This document shows, piece by piece, positions 25,352 to 33,711 of a DNA stretch of 64,000 bases. Position numbers and translations under genes: made by a program. The notes beneath the pieces were generated by a model that was not told where the DNA came from, did no database searches, and worked only from the letters and a program-made list of their open reading frames with translations. The stretch's first letter is position 1. Each line of letters begins with the position of its first letter. Source of the DNA: Bradyrhizobium ottawaense (GTDB lineage Bacteria; Pseudomonadota; Alphaproteobacteria; Rhizobiales; Xanthobacteraceae); assembly GCF_002278135.3 (NCBI RefSeq), contig NZ_CP029425.2, positions 8,098,001 through 8,162,000 on the forward strand. The letters run 5' to 3'.

Positions 25352-26062
25352 TCAGGCCGCGGCGGCGAAGCTGGTGACGTCGACGATGCGGTCGGCAATC
25401 AGATGACGGATTTCGTCGTCATGGACAATGGCGACCATGGCGACGCCCTGGCGTTTCTTCTCGGCGACCAGCTCGACCACGACGGCGCGGTTGGCGGCAT
25501 CGAGCGAGGCGGTCGGCTCGTCCAGCAGCAGGATCGGCAGGTCCGAGATGAAGCCGCGCGCGATGTTGACGCGCTGCTGCTCGCCGCCGGAGAAGGTCGC
25601 GGGCGGAAGCTGCCAGAGGCGCTCGGGGATGTTGAGGCGGTGCAGCAGCTCGCCGGCGCGGGCCTGCGCCTCAGTGCGGGCCATGCCGTTGACGATCAGC
25701 GGCTCGGCGACGACGTCGATGGTGGCCACGCGCGGTACCGCGCGCAGGAACTGGCTGACATAGCCGATGGTGGAGCGGCGGACGTTGAGGATCTGCCGCG
25801 GCTCGGCGCTGGCCAGATCAATCACCGCGCCTCGATGGCGGACGCCGATGCGGCCGCTATCGCAGCGGTAGTTGCCGAAGATCATTTTCAGGATCGAGGA
25901 CTTGCCGGCGCCGGATGGCCCGGAGAGCACGACGCACTCGCCCGGATTGACCTGGAAGGTCACGCCGCTGACGACCGGCAATTCGATGCCGCCCTGCAGG
26001 TGCATGGTGAAGGTCTTGTTGGCGTCGGCAACGTCGATCATGGCAGTCATTGGGCGGCTCAT
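25352..26062 (-). CDS. phnL: C-P lyase subunit PhnL (ABC-type ATPase)
   Basis: 236 residues: Walker A GPSGAGKSS, GYVSQFLRAVPRVATIDVVAEPL typical of PhnL, signature FSGGEQQRVNIARGF, Walker B LLLDEPTASLD and switch His in IVHDDEIRHLI. PhnL associates with the PhnGHIJK core and is needed for phosphonate breakdown although it resembles transporter ATPases. The gap to phnK is 10 bp. A later methionine would remove only a few residues. Confidence 0.95.
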   Translation of the reverse strand: MSRPMTAMIDVADANKTFTMHLQGGIELPVVSGVTFQVNPGECVVLSGPSGAGKSSILKMIFGNYRCDSGRIGVRHRGAVIDLASAEPRQILNVRRSTIGYVSQFLRAVPRVATIDVVAEPLIVNGMARTEAQARAGELLHRLNIPERLWQLPPATFSGGEQQRVNIARGFISDLPILLLDEPTASLDAANRAVVVELVAEKKRQGVAMVAIVHDDEIRHLIADRIVDVTSFAAAA

Positions 26063-26072
26063 CTGAGAAATC

Positions 26073-26870
26073 TCATGGCGGCAGAATCGAGGAGACGAGG
26101 AGTTGCGTATAGGGCTCGCGCGGATCGTCGAGCACCTGATCGGTGAGACCGGTTTCGATGACCCGACCGCCCTTCATCACCATCACGCGGTGCGACAAGA
26201 GCCGGGCGACCGCGAGGTCGTGGGTGACGATGATGACGGCGAGATGCAGCTCGGCGACGAGGCTGCGCAGGAGGTCGAGCAGGCGCGCCTGCACGGACAC
26301 GTCGAGGCCGCCGGTCGGCTCGTCCATGAACACCAGCCGCGGCTCGGTGACGAGGTTGCGCGCGATCTGGAGGCGCTGGCGCATGCCGCCGGAATAGGTG
26401 CGCGGCGCATCGTCGATGCGCGCGGTGTCGATCTCGACGCGGGTGAGCCAGTCGGAGGCAGTCGCGCGGATGCGGCCATAGTGATTCCACCCCACCGCCA
26501 TCAGCCGCTCGCCGACATTGGCGCCGGCCGAGACCGCCATGCGCAAGCCCTGGGCGGGATCCTGATGCACAAAACCCCAGTCGGTGCGGTACAGGAAGCG
26601 CCGCTCGGCTTCGCCGAGCGAGGCGAGATCGCGGGCGACACCGTCGCGCATCCGATAGGACACATGGCCGCCGCTGGCCGCAAGCTGGCCCGACAGCAGT
26701 TGCAGCAGCGTCGACTTGCCCGAACCTGATTCGCCGACGATCGCCAGCACCTCGCCGGGATAGAGCGAGAAGGAGACGTCGCGGCAGGCGGCGATGCGGC
26801 CGAAGGATTTGCTGAGGGAGGTCGCGACCAGCAGCGGCTGGTCGTTTTCGAGCGCGGCCTGATCAACCAT
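26073..26870 (-). CDS. phnK: C-P lyase subunit PhnK (ABC-type ATPase)
   Basis: The start at ATG 26868-26870 gives 265 residues (MVDQAALENDQPLLVATSLSK). Walker A GESGSGKST, DWGFVHQDPAQGLRMAVSAGANVGERLMAVG specific for PhnK, signature YSGGMRQRLQIARNL and Walker B VFMDEPTGGLD are all present. PhnK docks on PhnJ in the core complex and drives its opening with ATP. The start overlaps the phnJ end by 8 bp. Much longer same-strand frames through this region are noise. Confidence 0.95.
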   Translation of the reverse strand: MVDQAALENDQPLLVATSLSKSFGRIAACRDVSFSLYPGEVLAIVGESGSGKSTLLQLLSGQLAASGGHVSYRMRDGVARDLASLGEAERRFLYRTDWGFVHQDPAQGLRMAVSAGANVGERLMAVGWNHYGRIRATASDWLTRVEIDTARIDDAPRTYSGGMRQRLQIARNLVTEPRLVFMDEPTGGLDVSVQARLLDLLRSLVAELHLAVIIVTHDLAVARLLSHRVMVMKGGRVIETGLTDQVLDDPREPYTQLLVSSILPP

Positions 26871-27759
26871 TGGTGCCTCCTTGCGCCTTCTCCTTGTACG
26901 GCGCGGCACTGAGGCTGCCGTGATGGCCGGCGGCCTGACGGCCCTCGCAATAATCGGTGTCCGAGCACACGAACATCCGTCCGCCCTTGTCGTCGGTGAC
27001 GATCTCGTCGAGATAGGAATTCTCCGCGCCGCACAGCGCGCAGGGCGCGTTGAAGCGGTAGGGTTCGAACGGGTGATCCTCGAAATCGAGCGACACCACC
27101 TGCGTATAAGGCGGGATCGCATAGATGCGCTTCTCGCGGCCGGCGCCGAACAATTGCAACGCCGGGCAATTGTCCATCTTGGGATTGTCGAATTTCGGCG
27201 TCGGCGACGGATCCATCACATAGCGCGCATTGACCTTGACCGGATAGGCGTAGGCGGTGGCGATGTGACCGAAGCGGGCGATGTCCTCATAGAGCTTCAC
27301 ATGCATCAGGCCGTATTCGGCCAGCGCATGCATGCGCCGCGTCTCGGTCTCGCGCGGCTCGAGGAAGCGCAACGGCTCCGGGATCGGCACCTGATAGACC
27401 AGCACCTGGTCTGCGTGCAGCGTCGCCTCGGGGATGCGGTGGCGGGTCTGGATCACGGTCGCCTCATCCGTCGCCGTGGTCGTGGCGACGCCGGCGGTCT
27501 TGGCGAAGAATTTTCGGATCGAGATCGCGTTGGTGGTGTCGTCGGAGCCCTGGTCGATCACCTTCAGCACGTCGGCGGGACCGAGGATCGCAGCGGTGAC
27601 CTGCACGCCGCCGGTGCCCCAGCCATAGGGCATCGGCATCTCGCGGCTGGCGAACGGCACCTGATAGCCGGGAATGGCGATCGCCTTCAGGATCGCGCGG
27701 CGGATCATCCGCTTGGTCTGCTCGTCGAGATAGGCGAAATTGTAGGCGGGCGCGTTCAT
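26863..27759 (-). CDS. phnJ: Alpha-D-ribose 1-methylphosphonate 5-phosphate C-P lyase PhnJ
   Basis: 298 residues with the radical-SAM cysteine set C240, C243 and C265 (CX2CX21C) for the 4Fe-4S cluster and C271 as the thiyl-radical cysteine. This spacing is what is known for PhnJ. Upstream are YLDEQTKRMIRRAILKAIAIPGYQVPFASREMPMPYGWGTGG and SDDTTNAISIRKFF. It cleaves the carbon-phosphorus bond, releasing methane or another alkane and ribose cyclic phosphate. The start overlaps phnI by 4 bp. Confidence 0.97.
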   Translation of the reverse strand: MNAPAYNFAYLDEQTKRMIRRAILKAIAIPGYQVPFASREMPMPYGWGTGGVQVTAAILGPADVLKVIDQGSDDTTNAISIRKFFAKTAGVATTTATDEATVIQTRHRIPEATLHADQVLVYQVPIPEPLRFLEPRETETRRMHALAEYGLMHVKLYEDIARFGHIATAYAYPVKVNARYVMDPSPTPKFDNPKMDNCPALQLFGAGREKRIYAIPPYTQVVSLDFEDHPFEPYRFNAPCALCGAENSYLDEIVTDDKGGRMFVCSDTDYCEGRQAAGHHGSLSAAPYKEKAQGGTNG

Positions 27760-28859
27760 TCCGCGGCCTCCTTCATGGCGTCCGCCGCCTGGGCGTCAGT
27801 GAATTCCTTGCGCAGCTTGCGGAGCAGGCCTAGCTCGGACTGGAAGTCGACATAATGCGGCAGCTTCAGATGCTCGACGAAGCCGGTGGCCTGGACGTTG
27901 TCCGAATGCGACATCACGAATTCTTCATCTTGCGCCGGGGCGAGTGCCTCCTCGCCCAGCTCGCGGGCGCGCAGCGCGCGATCGACCAGCGCCATCGACA
28001 TGGTCTTGCGCTCGCTCTGGCCGAAGGCGAGGCCATAGCCGCGGGTGAAGCACGGCGCTTCCGTCGCGGAGCCCTTGAACTGGTTGACCATCTGGCACTC
28101 CGTGAGCTCGATCGCGCCGAGCGGCACGGCGAAGCCGACGTCCTCCGCCAGGAATTCCACCTCGACCTCGCCGAAGCGGATCTCGCCGGCGAAAGGATGG
28201 TTGCGGCCATAGCCGCGCTGGGTGGAATAGCCCATCGCCAGCAGGAAACCTTCGTCGCCGCGCGCGAGGTTTTGCAGGCGCAGATCGCGGTCCGCCGGAA
28301 AATTCAGCGGCTCGCGGGTGAGATCGCCGACGCTGGCACCGTCTTCGGCCTGCGGCGAGGATTCGATCAGCCCGTCGCGGCCGAGAATGTCCGTCACGCG
28401 CGGCGTTGGCGCCGTCGTCGCATCAGCCGTTGCCGGCGCTTCCGGCACAAAGCCTTGCGCGAGCGCGGGATCGAGCAGGCGGTGGGTGTAGTCGAAGGTC
28501 GGCCCGAGGATCTGGCCGCCCGGAATGTCCTTGAAGGTCGAGGACACCCGCCGCTGCACCCGCATCGCGCCGGTGTCGACCGGCTCGCTGGCGCCGAAAC
28601 GCGGCATCGTGGCGCGGAAGGCGCGAACCAGGAAGATCGCCTCGATCAGGTCGCCGCGCGCCTGCTTGATCGCGAGCGCCGCGAGCTCGCGATCATAGAG
28701 CGAGCCTTCGCTCATGACACGGTCGACGGCCAGCCCAAGCTGCTCCGAGATCTGGTCGAGCGTGAGCTCCGGAACGCCTCGGTCGCCGCGCCGCTTATCT
28801 GCGAGCAAGCGATGGGCGTTCTCGATGGCGCGTTCGCCGCCTTTGACTGCGACATACAT
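27756..28859 (-). CDS. phnI: C-P lyase core subunit PhnI
   Basis: 367 residues beginning MYVAVKGGERAIENAHRLLADKRRGD, the conserved PhnI start. Other marks are QISEQLGLAVDRVMSEGSLYDRELAALAIKQARGDLIEAIFLVRAFRAT, the MGYSTQRGYGRNHPFAGEIRFGEVEVE block and CFTRGYGLAFGQSERKTMSMALVDRAL. With PhnG and PhnH it couples a phosphonate to ribose from ATP with loss of adenine. The gap to phnH is 4 bp and it overlaps phnJ by 4 bp. Confidence 0.97.
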   Translation of the reverse strand: MYVAVKGGERAIENAHRLLADKRRGDRGVPELTLDQISEQLGLAVDRVMSEGSLYDRELAALAIKQARGDLIEAIFLVRAFRATMPRFGASEPVDTGAMRVQRRVSSTFKDIPGGQILGPTFDYTHRLLDPALAQGFVPEAPATADATTAPTPRVTDILGRDGLIESSPQAEDGASVGDLTREPLNFPADRDLRLQNLARGDEGFLLAMGYSTQRGYGRNHPFAGEIRFGEVEVEFLAEDVGFAVPLGAIELTECQMVNQFKGSATEAPCFTRGYGLAFGQSERKTMSMALVDRALRARELGEEALAPAQDEEFVMSHSDNVQATGFVEHLKLPHYVDFQSELGLLRKLRKEFTDAQAADAMKEAAE

Positions 28860-28863
28860 GCTT

Positions 28864-29472
28864 CTAGCTTCCCTTGCTCACGATGCGCGTGGTGCGGGGG
28901 ATCGCGGCCACGGCGTCATCGGCGACCAGCACCACATCGATGCCGCGCGGAAACAGTGCTTCGTTGACGCGCAGGCGCTCGAACAGATCGAACGGCTTGA
29001 CCGACGCCTGGAGCATCGCGGCGCCGTCGATGCCGGGACCGCGCAGCTCGAAGCTGCGTCCTGCGTCGAGGCTGTCGACCTGGAGGATCAATGTGGTGGA
29101 CCGATCCGGATATTCGCTGGTGCCGAGCGCGAAGCGTTCGAGCGGCGGCAGCGCACCGCCGTCACTGATCAGCGCAAAGCTCGCGATGGAGGAATCCTGC
29201 ACCACCGGCGCGCCGGTGTGGAACTTCAGCCATTTCACCACGTCCGGGCTCTCCGCCATCCGCGCCTCGAGCCAGAGCGGCGTGTCGTGGTCGAACAGCG
29301 TCAGCGCGATCGCGGCGGTGCCGCGCATCATCGTTTCCGGCTTGCCAGCCATCGGCACGATGCGCTGGACCGAGCCCGGCCGCGCCATCGCGTCCATCAC
29401 CGAGCGAAAGGTCGATTGCGCCGACAGCACCTTGTCGGCGAAACCGGGCGGCAATTCCGCAATCGTGGTCAT
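28864..29472 (-). CDS. phnH: C-P lyase core subunit PhnH
   Basis: ATG 29470-29472 gives 202 residues (MTTIAELPPGFADKVLSAQSTFRSVMDAMARPGSV), matching the conserved PhnH start; a 13-residue longer frame is not needed. It also has TMMRGTAAIALTLFDHDTPLWLEARM and SDGGALPPLERFALGTSEYPDRSTTLILQV. PhnH is a structural subunit of the PhnGHIJ complex. It lies 4 bp after phnG. Confidence 0.96.
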   Translation of the reverse strand: MTTIAELPPGFADKVLSAQSTFRSVMDAMARPGSVQRIVPMAGKPETMMRGTAAIALTLFDHDTPLWLEARMAESPDVVKWLKFHTGAPVVQDSSIASFALISDGGALPPLERFALGTSEYPDRSTTLILQVDSLDAGRSFELRGPGIDGAAMLQASVKPFDLFERLRVNEALFPRGIDVVLVADDAVAAIPRTTRIVSKGS

Positions 29473-29476
29473 GATC

Positions 29477-29932
29477 TCACCCCTCACCGCGCACCATGGT
29501 GTAGAAATCAACCTTCGTCGCGGCGGTCTCGGCCGCCGCCTGCTTCCGGCGAATCATAAGCTGCTCACGCAACGGCGCGATTACGTCCCGCTCCACCGCT
29601 CCGCCGAAATCCCGGGACTGAACCAGCGCGTCGCACAGCGCGATCAGCCGCGCTTTCTCGCCGTCGCGCCCGAGCGTGTAGCCGAACCCGACCTCGCCGC
29701 TCGCCAGCCGGACCGCGGCGCGCGACACCGTGGCTTCGCCGAGATTGAAGGGCGCGCCGTCGCCGCCGACCCGGCCACGCAGCATGACGAGGCCGTTTTC
29801 GGGCGCACGCAAATCCTGATGGGCCGGGACAGCCAAGTTGCGGAGGCGGGCGGCGATCTCGCCCGCCTCCGCGTGCGCCAGCACGGCCATGGCGGCCTGA
29901 CGCTGGGCTTGCTGGTTGTTGTGCTGGGTCAC
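29477..29932 (-). CDS. phnG: C-P lyase core subunit PhnG
   Basis: I place the start at GTG 29930-29932, giving 151 residues (MTQHNNQQAQRQAAMAVLAHAEAGEIAARL), the length of other PhnG proteins. ATG 29998 would add 22 residues, but that segment contains the 12-bp inverted repeat of the PhnF operator, so it is promoter. Family blocks are PENGLVMLRGRVGGDGAPFNLGEATVSRAAVRLASGEVGFGY and the C-terminal VDFYTMVRGEG. It is the first gene of phnGHIJKLMN, with a PhoB-like box at 30010-30027 and the PhnF operator in front. Confidence 0.93.
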   Translation of the reverse strand: MTQHNNQQAQRQAAMAVLAHAEAGEIAARLRNLAVPAHQDLRAPENGLVMLRGRVGGDGAPFNLGEATVSRAAVRLASGEVGFGYTLGRDGEKARLIALCDALVQSRDFGGAVERDVIAPLREQLMIRRKQAAAETAATKVDFYTMVRGEG

Positions 29933-29968
29933 CTGATCCACCGAACCTCTGACAGAACTTGCCGCATC

Positions 29969-29996
29969 GAAGTTGTCTATGATAATAGACAACTTC
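29969..29996. promoter_or_regulatory. Candidate PhnF operator (12-bp inverted repeat)
   Basis: GAAGTTGTCTAT and ATAGACAACTTC are perfect 12-bp arms around GATA, between divergent phnG and phnF. TTGTCTAT/ATAGACAA half-sites resemble the GTCTATAGAC-type sites of GntR/HutC-family PhnF regulators. Assignment to PhnF is inference from position and symmetry. Confidence 0.72.
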
Positions 29997-30009
29997 ATAC
30001 GGGAGCGCC

Positions 30010-30027
30010 ATGACTGTTTCGTGACAA
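30010..30027 (-). promoter_or_regulatory. Candidate PhoB box upstream of phnG
   Basis: On the minus strand the sequence reads TTGTCAC-GAAA-CAGTCAT, two 7-mers at 11-bp period resembling CTGTCAT repeats. It lies about 14 bp upstream of the PhnF operator and 78 bp upstream of the phnG GTG, so phosphate starvation control of the phnG operon is expected. The match is imperfect. Confidence 0.5.
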
Positions 30028-30058
30028 AGCTGTGATTTCTGGAGTAGGTTGCCGCAAC

Positions 30059-30787
30059 ATGAGCATGCAGGACACCGCCTCCTCGGGCGTCGCGCTATGG
30101 CGCCTCGTTGCCGACGGCATCGAGCGCGGCATCGCCGATGGCCGCTTCGCGGCCGGCGACAAATTGCCGGGCGAGATGGAAATCGCCGAAACCTATCGGG
30201 TGAACCGCCACACCGTGCGGCGCGCGCTGGCAGCCCTTGCCGAGCGCGGCCTCGTGCGCGCCGAGCGCGGCAGCGGAACCTATGTCGAGGCACAGAAGCT
30301 CGCTTATCCCCTGCGCTCACGCACCCGCTTCTCCGAGATCGTCGGCGCCGGCGGCCGCGAGCCGCGCGGGCAGCTGATCGAGGCGACCGACGATGTCGCG
30401 ACCCGTGAGCTGGCGCGCGAGCTCGGCTTGAAGGCCGGCGCGCCGCTGGTGCGGATCGAGGCGATTCGCCTCGCCGACCGCACGCCGATCTGCGTCTCCA
30501 CCACCTGGCTGTCGGCGGAACTATTTCCGGGTGCCGGCGCCGTGTTCGCAGCGACGCGCTCGATGACGAAGCTGCTGGAACATTACGGCGTCCGCGACTA
30601 TCGCCGCGGCGCGACCCGGATCACCGCCGGCATCGTCGACGCAACCGACGCGGCCCGGCTCGATCTGGCGCTGGGACGGCCGATCCTGGTGGTCGATGCG
30701 ACCGACCACGATCTCGACGGCAAGCCGCTGATGACCAAGCATTCGCGCTTTGCGGCGGAGCGGGTGGAGTTTCTGGTGGAGTCGTAG
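30059..30787 (+). CDS. phnF: GntR/HutC-family phosphonate regulator PhnF
   Basis: The start at ATG 30059 (GGAG at about 30041) gives 242 residues. A GntR winged helix, GVALWRLVADGIERGIADGRFAAGDKLPGEMEIAETYRVNRHTVRRALAALAERGLVRAERGSGTYV, is followed by a HutC/UTRA effector domain with LRSRTRFSEIVGAGGREPRGQLIE and PICVSTTWLSAELFPG. The regulator is divergent from phnG and probably represses the operon until phosphonate or a metabolite binds. The stop codon lies at the left end of a dispersed palindromic repeat. Confidence 0.94.
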   Translation: MSMQDTASSGVALWRLVADGIERGIADGRFAAGDKLPGEMEIAETYRVNRHTVRRALAALAERGLVRAERGSGTYVEAQKLAYPLRSRTRFSEIVGAGGREPRGQLIEATDDVATRELARELGLKAGAPLVRIEAIRLADRTPICVSTTWLSAELFPGAGAVFAATRSMTKLLEHYGVRDYRRGATRITAGIVDATDAARLDLALGRPILVVDATDHDLDGKPLMTKHSRFAAERVEFLVES

Positions 30788-30897
30788 GGTGGGTTAGCCT
30801 TGGGCTGCGCGAAGCGCAGTCCGAAGGCGTAACCCACCTCTTCTGTCTCCGCGGAGATAAACAGTGGTGGGTTACGCCTTCGGCTAACCCACCCTAC
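30784..30897. repeat. Palindromic dispersed repeat at the end of phnF
   Basis: GTAGGGTGGGTTAGCC (30784-30799) and GGCTAACCCACCCTAC (30882-30897) are perfect 16-bp inverted ends, with internal GCGCGAAGCGC and CTCCGCGGAG hairpins. It shares the GTAGGGTGGG ends with the element at 22751-22873, lies between convergent phnF and phnE2, and includes the phnF stop codon. Confidence 0.72.
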
Positions 30898-30908
30898 GGC
30901 ACCTTTGA

Positions 30909-31757
30909 TCAGGCGACAGCCCGCCTGCCAATAATCGCAAAGCGCAGCTTGCCCGAGATGAAATCGATCGCGGCGACCGCTACCAGGATCATCAGGATCA
31001 GGAACGACACCTTCTGCCATTCCAGCACGCGGATCTGCTCGGCGAGCTGGAGGCCGATGCCGCCGGCGCCGACGATGCCGATGATGGTGGCCGAGCGGGT
31101 GTTGGATTCGATGAAATAGAGCACCTGCCCGGCGATCACGGGCAGGACCTGCGGCAACAGGCCGAAGCGGATCTCGTGCAGCGGGCTGCCGCCGGAGGCG
31201 CGGATGCCCTCGACCTGCTTCTGGTCGGCGGCCTCGATCGCCTCCGAGAACAGCTTTCCGAAGGCGCCGAAATCCGACACCGCAATGGCAAGCACGCCGG
31301 CGAACGGGCCAAGCCCGACGACGTTGATCCACACCAGCGCCCAGATCAGCGTGTCGACGCCGCGGATCGAATCCAGCACGCGGCGGACAGGAAAACGCAG
31401 GAGCTTCGACGGCACCACGTTGCGCGCCGCGAGCAGGCTGACCGGAAGCGCGAATATCGCGGCCAGCGTCGTGCCGAGCAGCGCGATCGACAGCGTCTCG
31501 CCGAGCGCCTTCAGATAGATCGGGAGCGACGATCCGGGGTCAGGCGGGATCATCATCAGGCTGATCCAGCCGAGCTGGCTGAGACCTGCGAAGAATCGCG
31601 ACGGCGAGAAATCGAGATCGACTAGGCCGTAAATGAGGATCGCGAACGCCGCGACGATCATCGCCGGCGTGGCAAGCCGCGCCGAGGCCGGCCGGTCGAA
31701 CACATCGGGATAGCGCGCGCGAAGCTCTCGCGTGTCGACCGCTTGCCGCCTCGTCAC
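30909..31757 (-). CDS. phnE2: Phosphonate ABC transporter permease PhnE (second)
   Basis: GTG 31755-31757 with AAGGAGG upstream gives 282 residues starting MTRRQAVDTRELRARYPDVF; the start overlaps the previous stop by 4 bp. Six hydrophobic helices, the EAA-loop-like EAIEAADQKQVEGIRASGGSPLHEIRFGLLPQVLPVIAGQVLYFIESNTRSATIIGIVGAGGIGLQL segment and ALWVW-type core mark PhnE. It forms the phosphonate channel with PhnE1, energised by PhnC. Confidence 0.94.
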   Translation of the reverse strand: MTRRQAVDTRELRARYPDVFDRPASARLATPAMIVAAFAILIYGLVDLDFSPSRFFAGLSQLGWISLMMIPPDPGSSLPIYLKALGETLSIALLGTTLAAIFALPVSLLAARNVVPSKLLRFPVRRVLDSIRGVDTLIWALVWINVVGLGPFAGVLAIAVSDFGAFGKLFSEAIEAADQKQVEGIRASGGSPLHEIRFGLLPQVLPVIAGQVLYFIESNTRSATIIGIVGAGGIGLQLAEQIRVLEWQKVSFLILMILVAVAAIDFISGKLRFAIIGRRAVA

Positions 31758-32638
31758 GTCCGCGCCTCCTTGCCGAACAGGCGGCCGCGCAGCCAACCGG
31801 TGCTGATGTCGATGATGAACACGGTGACGATGATGGTGAGCAGGATCGCGCTGACGTCCGAATAGTAGAATTTGCGGATGGCGACGACGAGTTCCTGGCC
31901 GATGCCGCCGGCGCCGACGAAGCCCATCACCGAGGCTTCGCGGACGTTGATCTCGAAGCGCAGCAGCGCGTAGCTCGCATAGCCCGCGGTCACCTGCGGC
32001 ACGACGGCGAACCGCATGCAGGACAGCCAGCTCGCGCCGGTCGAGCGGATGCCTTCGACCGGCTTCATATCGGCGTTCTCGACGATTTCCGAGAACAGCT
32101 TTCCGAGCGCGCCGGTGGAGTGGATCGCGATCGCGAGCACGCCCGCCATCGGTCCGAGCCCGAAGGCGATGACGAAGATCAGCGCGAAGACGATGCCCGG
32201 AACGGTGCGGGCGAATTCGAGCAGGCGCCGGACGACGAAGCGCAGCCAGGGTGCGGGCGAGGTGTTTTCAGCCGCGAAGAAGTTCAGACAAAATGCCAAG
32301 GTCGCGCCGATCAGCGTGCCGACATAGGAGATCAGCAGCGTCTCGCCGAGCATCTTCAGCCATTTGCGCCAGCCCCAGAGCCACTCGCCGACATCGGTCC
32401 AGACGCGCTGGCCGTTGTCGAGCGTGAGGATGCGGTCGAAATAGCTGATGAAATTGCCGAAATAGGTGAACAGCGTGCGCAGATTCACTTCCGCACCGAC
32501 CGCGGCGAGAAGCAGCGCGGCGGCGAAGACCGCGATCCCCAACAGCAGGCGGAGCCGCCTGCGCCCGACCGCCTGGCGATAAGCGGCGTTGAGCACGGCA
32601 AGCTGCTGCTCGGGGAGGATCGAAACCGCTGTTGTCAT
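31754..32638 (-). CDS. phnE1: Phosphonate ABC transporter permease PhnE (first)
   Basis: 294 residues with a cytoplasmic N-terminus (MTTAVSILPEQQLAVLNAAYRQAVGRRR) and about six helices. LGETLLISYVGTLIGATLAFCLNFFAAENTSP and ENADMKPVEGIRSTGASWLSCMRFAVVPQVTAGYASYALLRFEINVREASVMGFVGAGGIGQEL are the PhnE family blocks including the EAA loop. It pairs with the following permease gene (4-bp overlap). A perfect hairpin lies in the gap between it and phnD. Confidence 0.94.
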   Translation of the reverse strand: MTTAVSILPEQQLAVLNAAYRQAVGRRRLRLLLGIAVFAAALLLAAVGAEVNLRTLFTYFGNFISYFDRILTLDNGQRVWTDVGEWLWGWRKWLKMLGETLLISYVGTLIGATLAFCLNFFAAENTSPAPWLRFVVRRLLEFARTVPGIVFALIFVIAFGLGPMAGVLAIAIHSTGALGKLFSEIVENADMKPVEGIRSTGASWLSCMRFAVVPQVTAGYASYALLRFEINVREASVMGFVGAGGIGQELVVAIRKFYYSDVSAILLTIIVTVFIIDISTGWLRGRLFGKEART

Positions 32639-32666
32639 CGGCCTGAGCCAAGTTCCGTCAAAGAAA

Positions 32667-32690
32667 GAGCCGGGTCCAAGGACCCGGCTC
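32667..32690. terminator. Perfect 11-bp hairpin between phnD and phnE1
   Basis: GAGCCGGGTCC (32667-32677) and GGACCCGGCTC (32680-32690) pair perfectly with a 2-nt loop. Such hairpins after binding-protein genes often partly terminate or protect the upstream mRNA, giving more PhnD than permease. There is no T-run on the minus strand, so partial termination or 3'-end protection is more likely than full termination. Confidence 0.6.
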
Positions 32691-32709
32691 CAGTTACATC
32701 GCCCTGAGA

Positions 32710-33645
32710 TCAGGACGCCTTCTTCTTACGCAGCGCATCGACGAACTTGATCAGCTCGATCGTGCCGTCCCAATCCTTGGTGGTGGCGGGATGAAAGCCC
32801 TTCTTCTGGCCGTCGGAGAGGCGGTCGAACGCGGCCTTGTCCTTGGCCGGCGCGTCGAAGAACGCCTTGGCGATAGCGGCCTTGGCGTCTTCCGGCAGGT
32901 CGGAATTGTAGGCATAGGGGCCGTTGATGATCGGCGCCGACTTATGGATGATACGGAAATCGTCCTTCTTCATCGCCGAGCCGTCGGCATTCTTCAGCAT
33001 GCCCTTGGTCAGCATCTGCGCCAGCGTGGAATCGTCGTCGCTGGTCCACTGGTTGGCGGCAACGTCGACGGTGCCCTGCGACAGCGCCAGCATCGCGTTC
33101 TCGTGACTGCCGGTGAAGACGACCTTGCCGAAATAGCCGTCGGCATCGGGGATGCCCATCTTGTCCAGCTCGAAGCGCGGCACATTGTTGCCGGAGGTCG
33201 AGTTCGGATCGACGAGGCCGAGGTTCTTGCCCTTGAGCTGGTCGACGCTCTTGTAGGCGCTGCTCGCCTTGACGAAGAACACCGAATAATAGCCGGTCGA
33301 GCCGTCGGCGTTGATGTCGTTGGCGAAGGCGTCGGACTTGACGCCGGTCAGGCGGGCGCGGGCGAACGAGGCCGAGCCATAGCTGGCGATATGGATGTTG
33401 CCGGCGCGCTGGCCCTCGATGACGGCGGCGTAGTCGTTGGCGATGCGCAGCGTGACCTTCACGCCGAGTTCCTTGGAGAGATAGCTCACGAAAGGCGCCC
33501 AGCGCTCGGTGACGCCGGAGGCGTTCTCGGCCGGGACGACCGCGAAGGTCAGCTCGGGATATTTGGCTTTCCAGTCTTCGGCGGAAGCCGACGAGGCGAA
33601 GGCGAGCGCCGCGGCGCCGGCCAGAACGAGTCTACGAGTGATCAT
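32710..33645 (-). CDS. phnD: Phosphonate-binding periplasmic protein PhnD
   Basis: ATG 33643-33645 gives 311 residues with signal peptide MITRRLVLAGAAALAFASSASA. Family blocks are LTFAVVPAENASGVTERWAPFVSYLSKELGVKVTL, NIHIASYGSASFARA, GLVDPNSTSGNNVPRFEL and VVFTGSHENAMLALSQGTVDVAANQWTSDD. It binds phosphonates in the periplasm and delivers them to PhnE1E2C. It lies 66 bp after phnC; the hairpin behind it may set its level. Confidence 0.95.
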   Translation of the reverse strand: MITRRLVLAGAAALAFASSASAEDWKAKYPELTFAVVPAENASGVTERWAPFVSYLSKELGVKVTLRIANDYAAVIEGQRAGNIHIASYGSASFARARLTGVKSDAFANDINADGSTGYYSVFFVKASSAYKSVDQLKGKNLGLVDPNSTSGNNVPRFELDKMGIPDADGYFGKVVFTGSHENAMLALSQGTVDVAANQWTSDDDSTLAQMLTKGMLKNADGSAMKKDDFRIIHKSAPIINGPYAYNSDLPEDAKAAIAKAFFDAPAKDKAAFDRLSDGQKKGFHPATTKDWDGTIELIKFVDALRKKKAS

Positions 33646-33711
33646 GATACCCTCTTCATCGGTTGGGTCGGTTGACGCAAAAGCTTGCAACTCAAACAGG
33701 CGCGACGCGGC

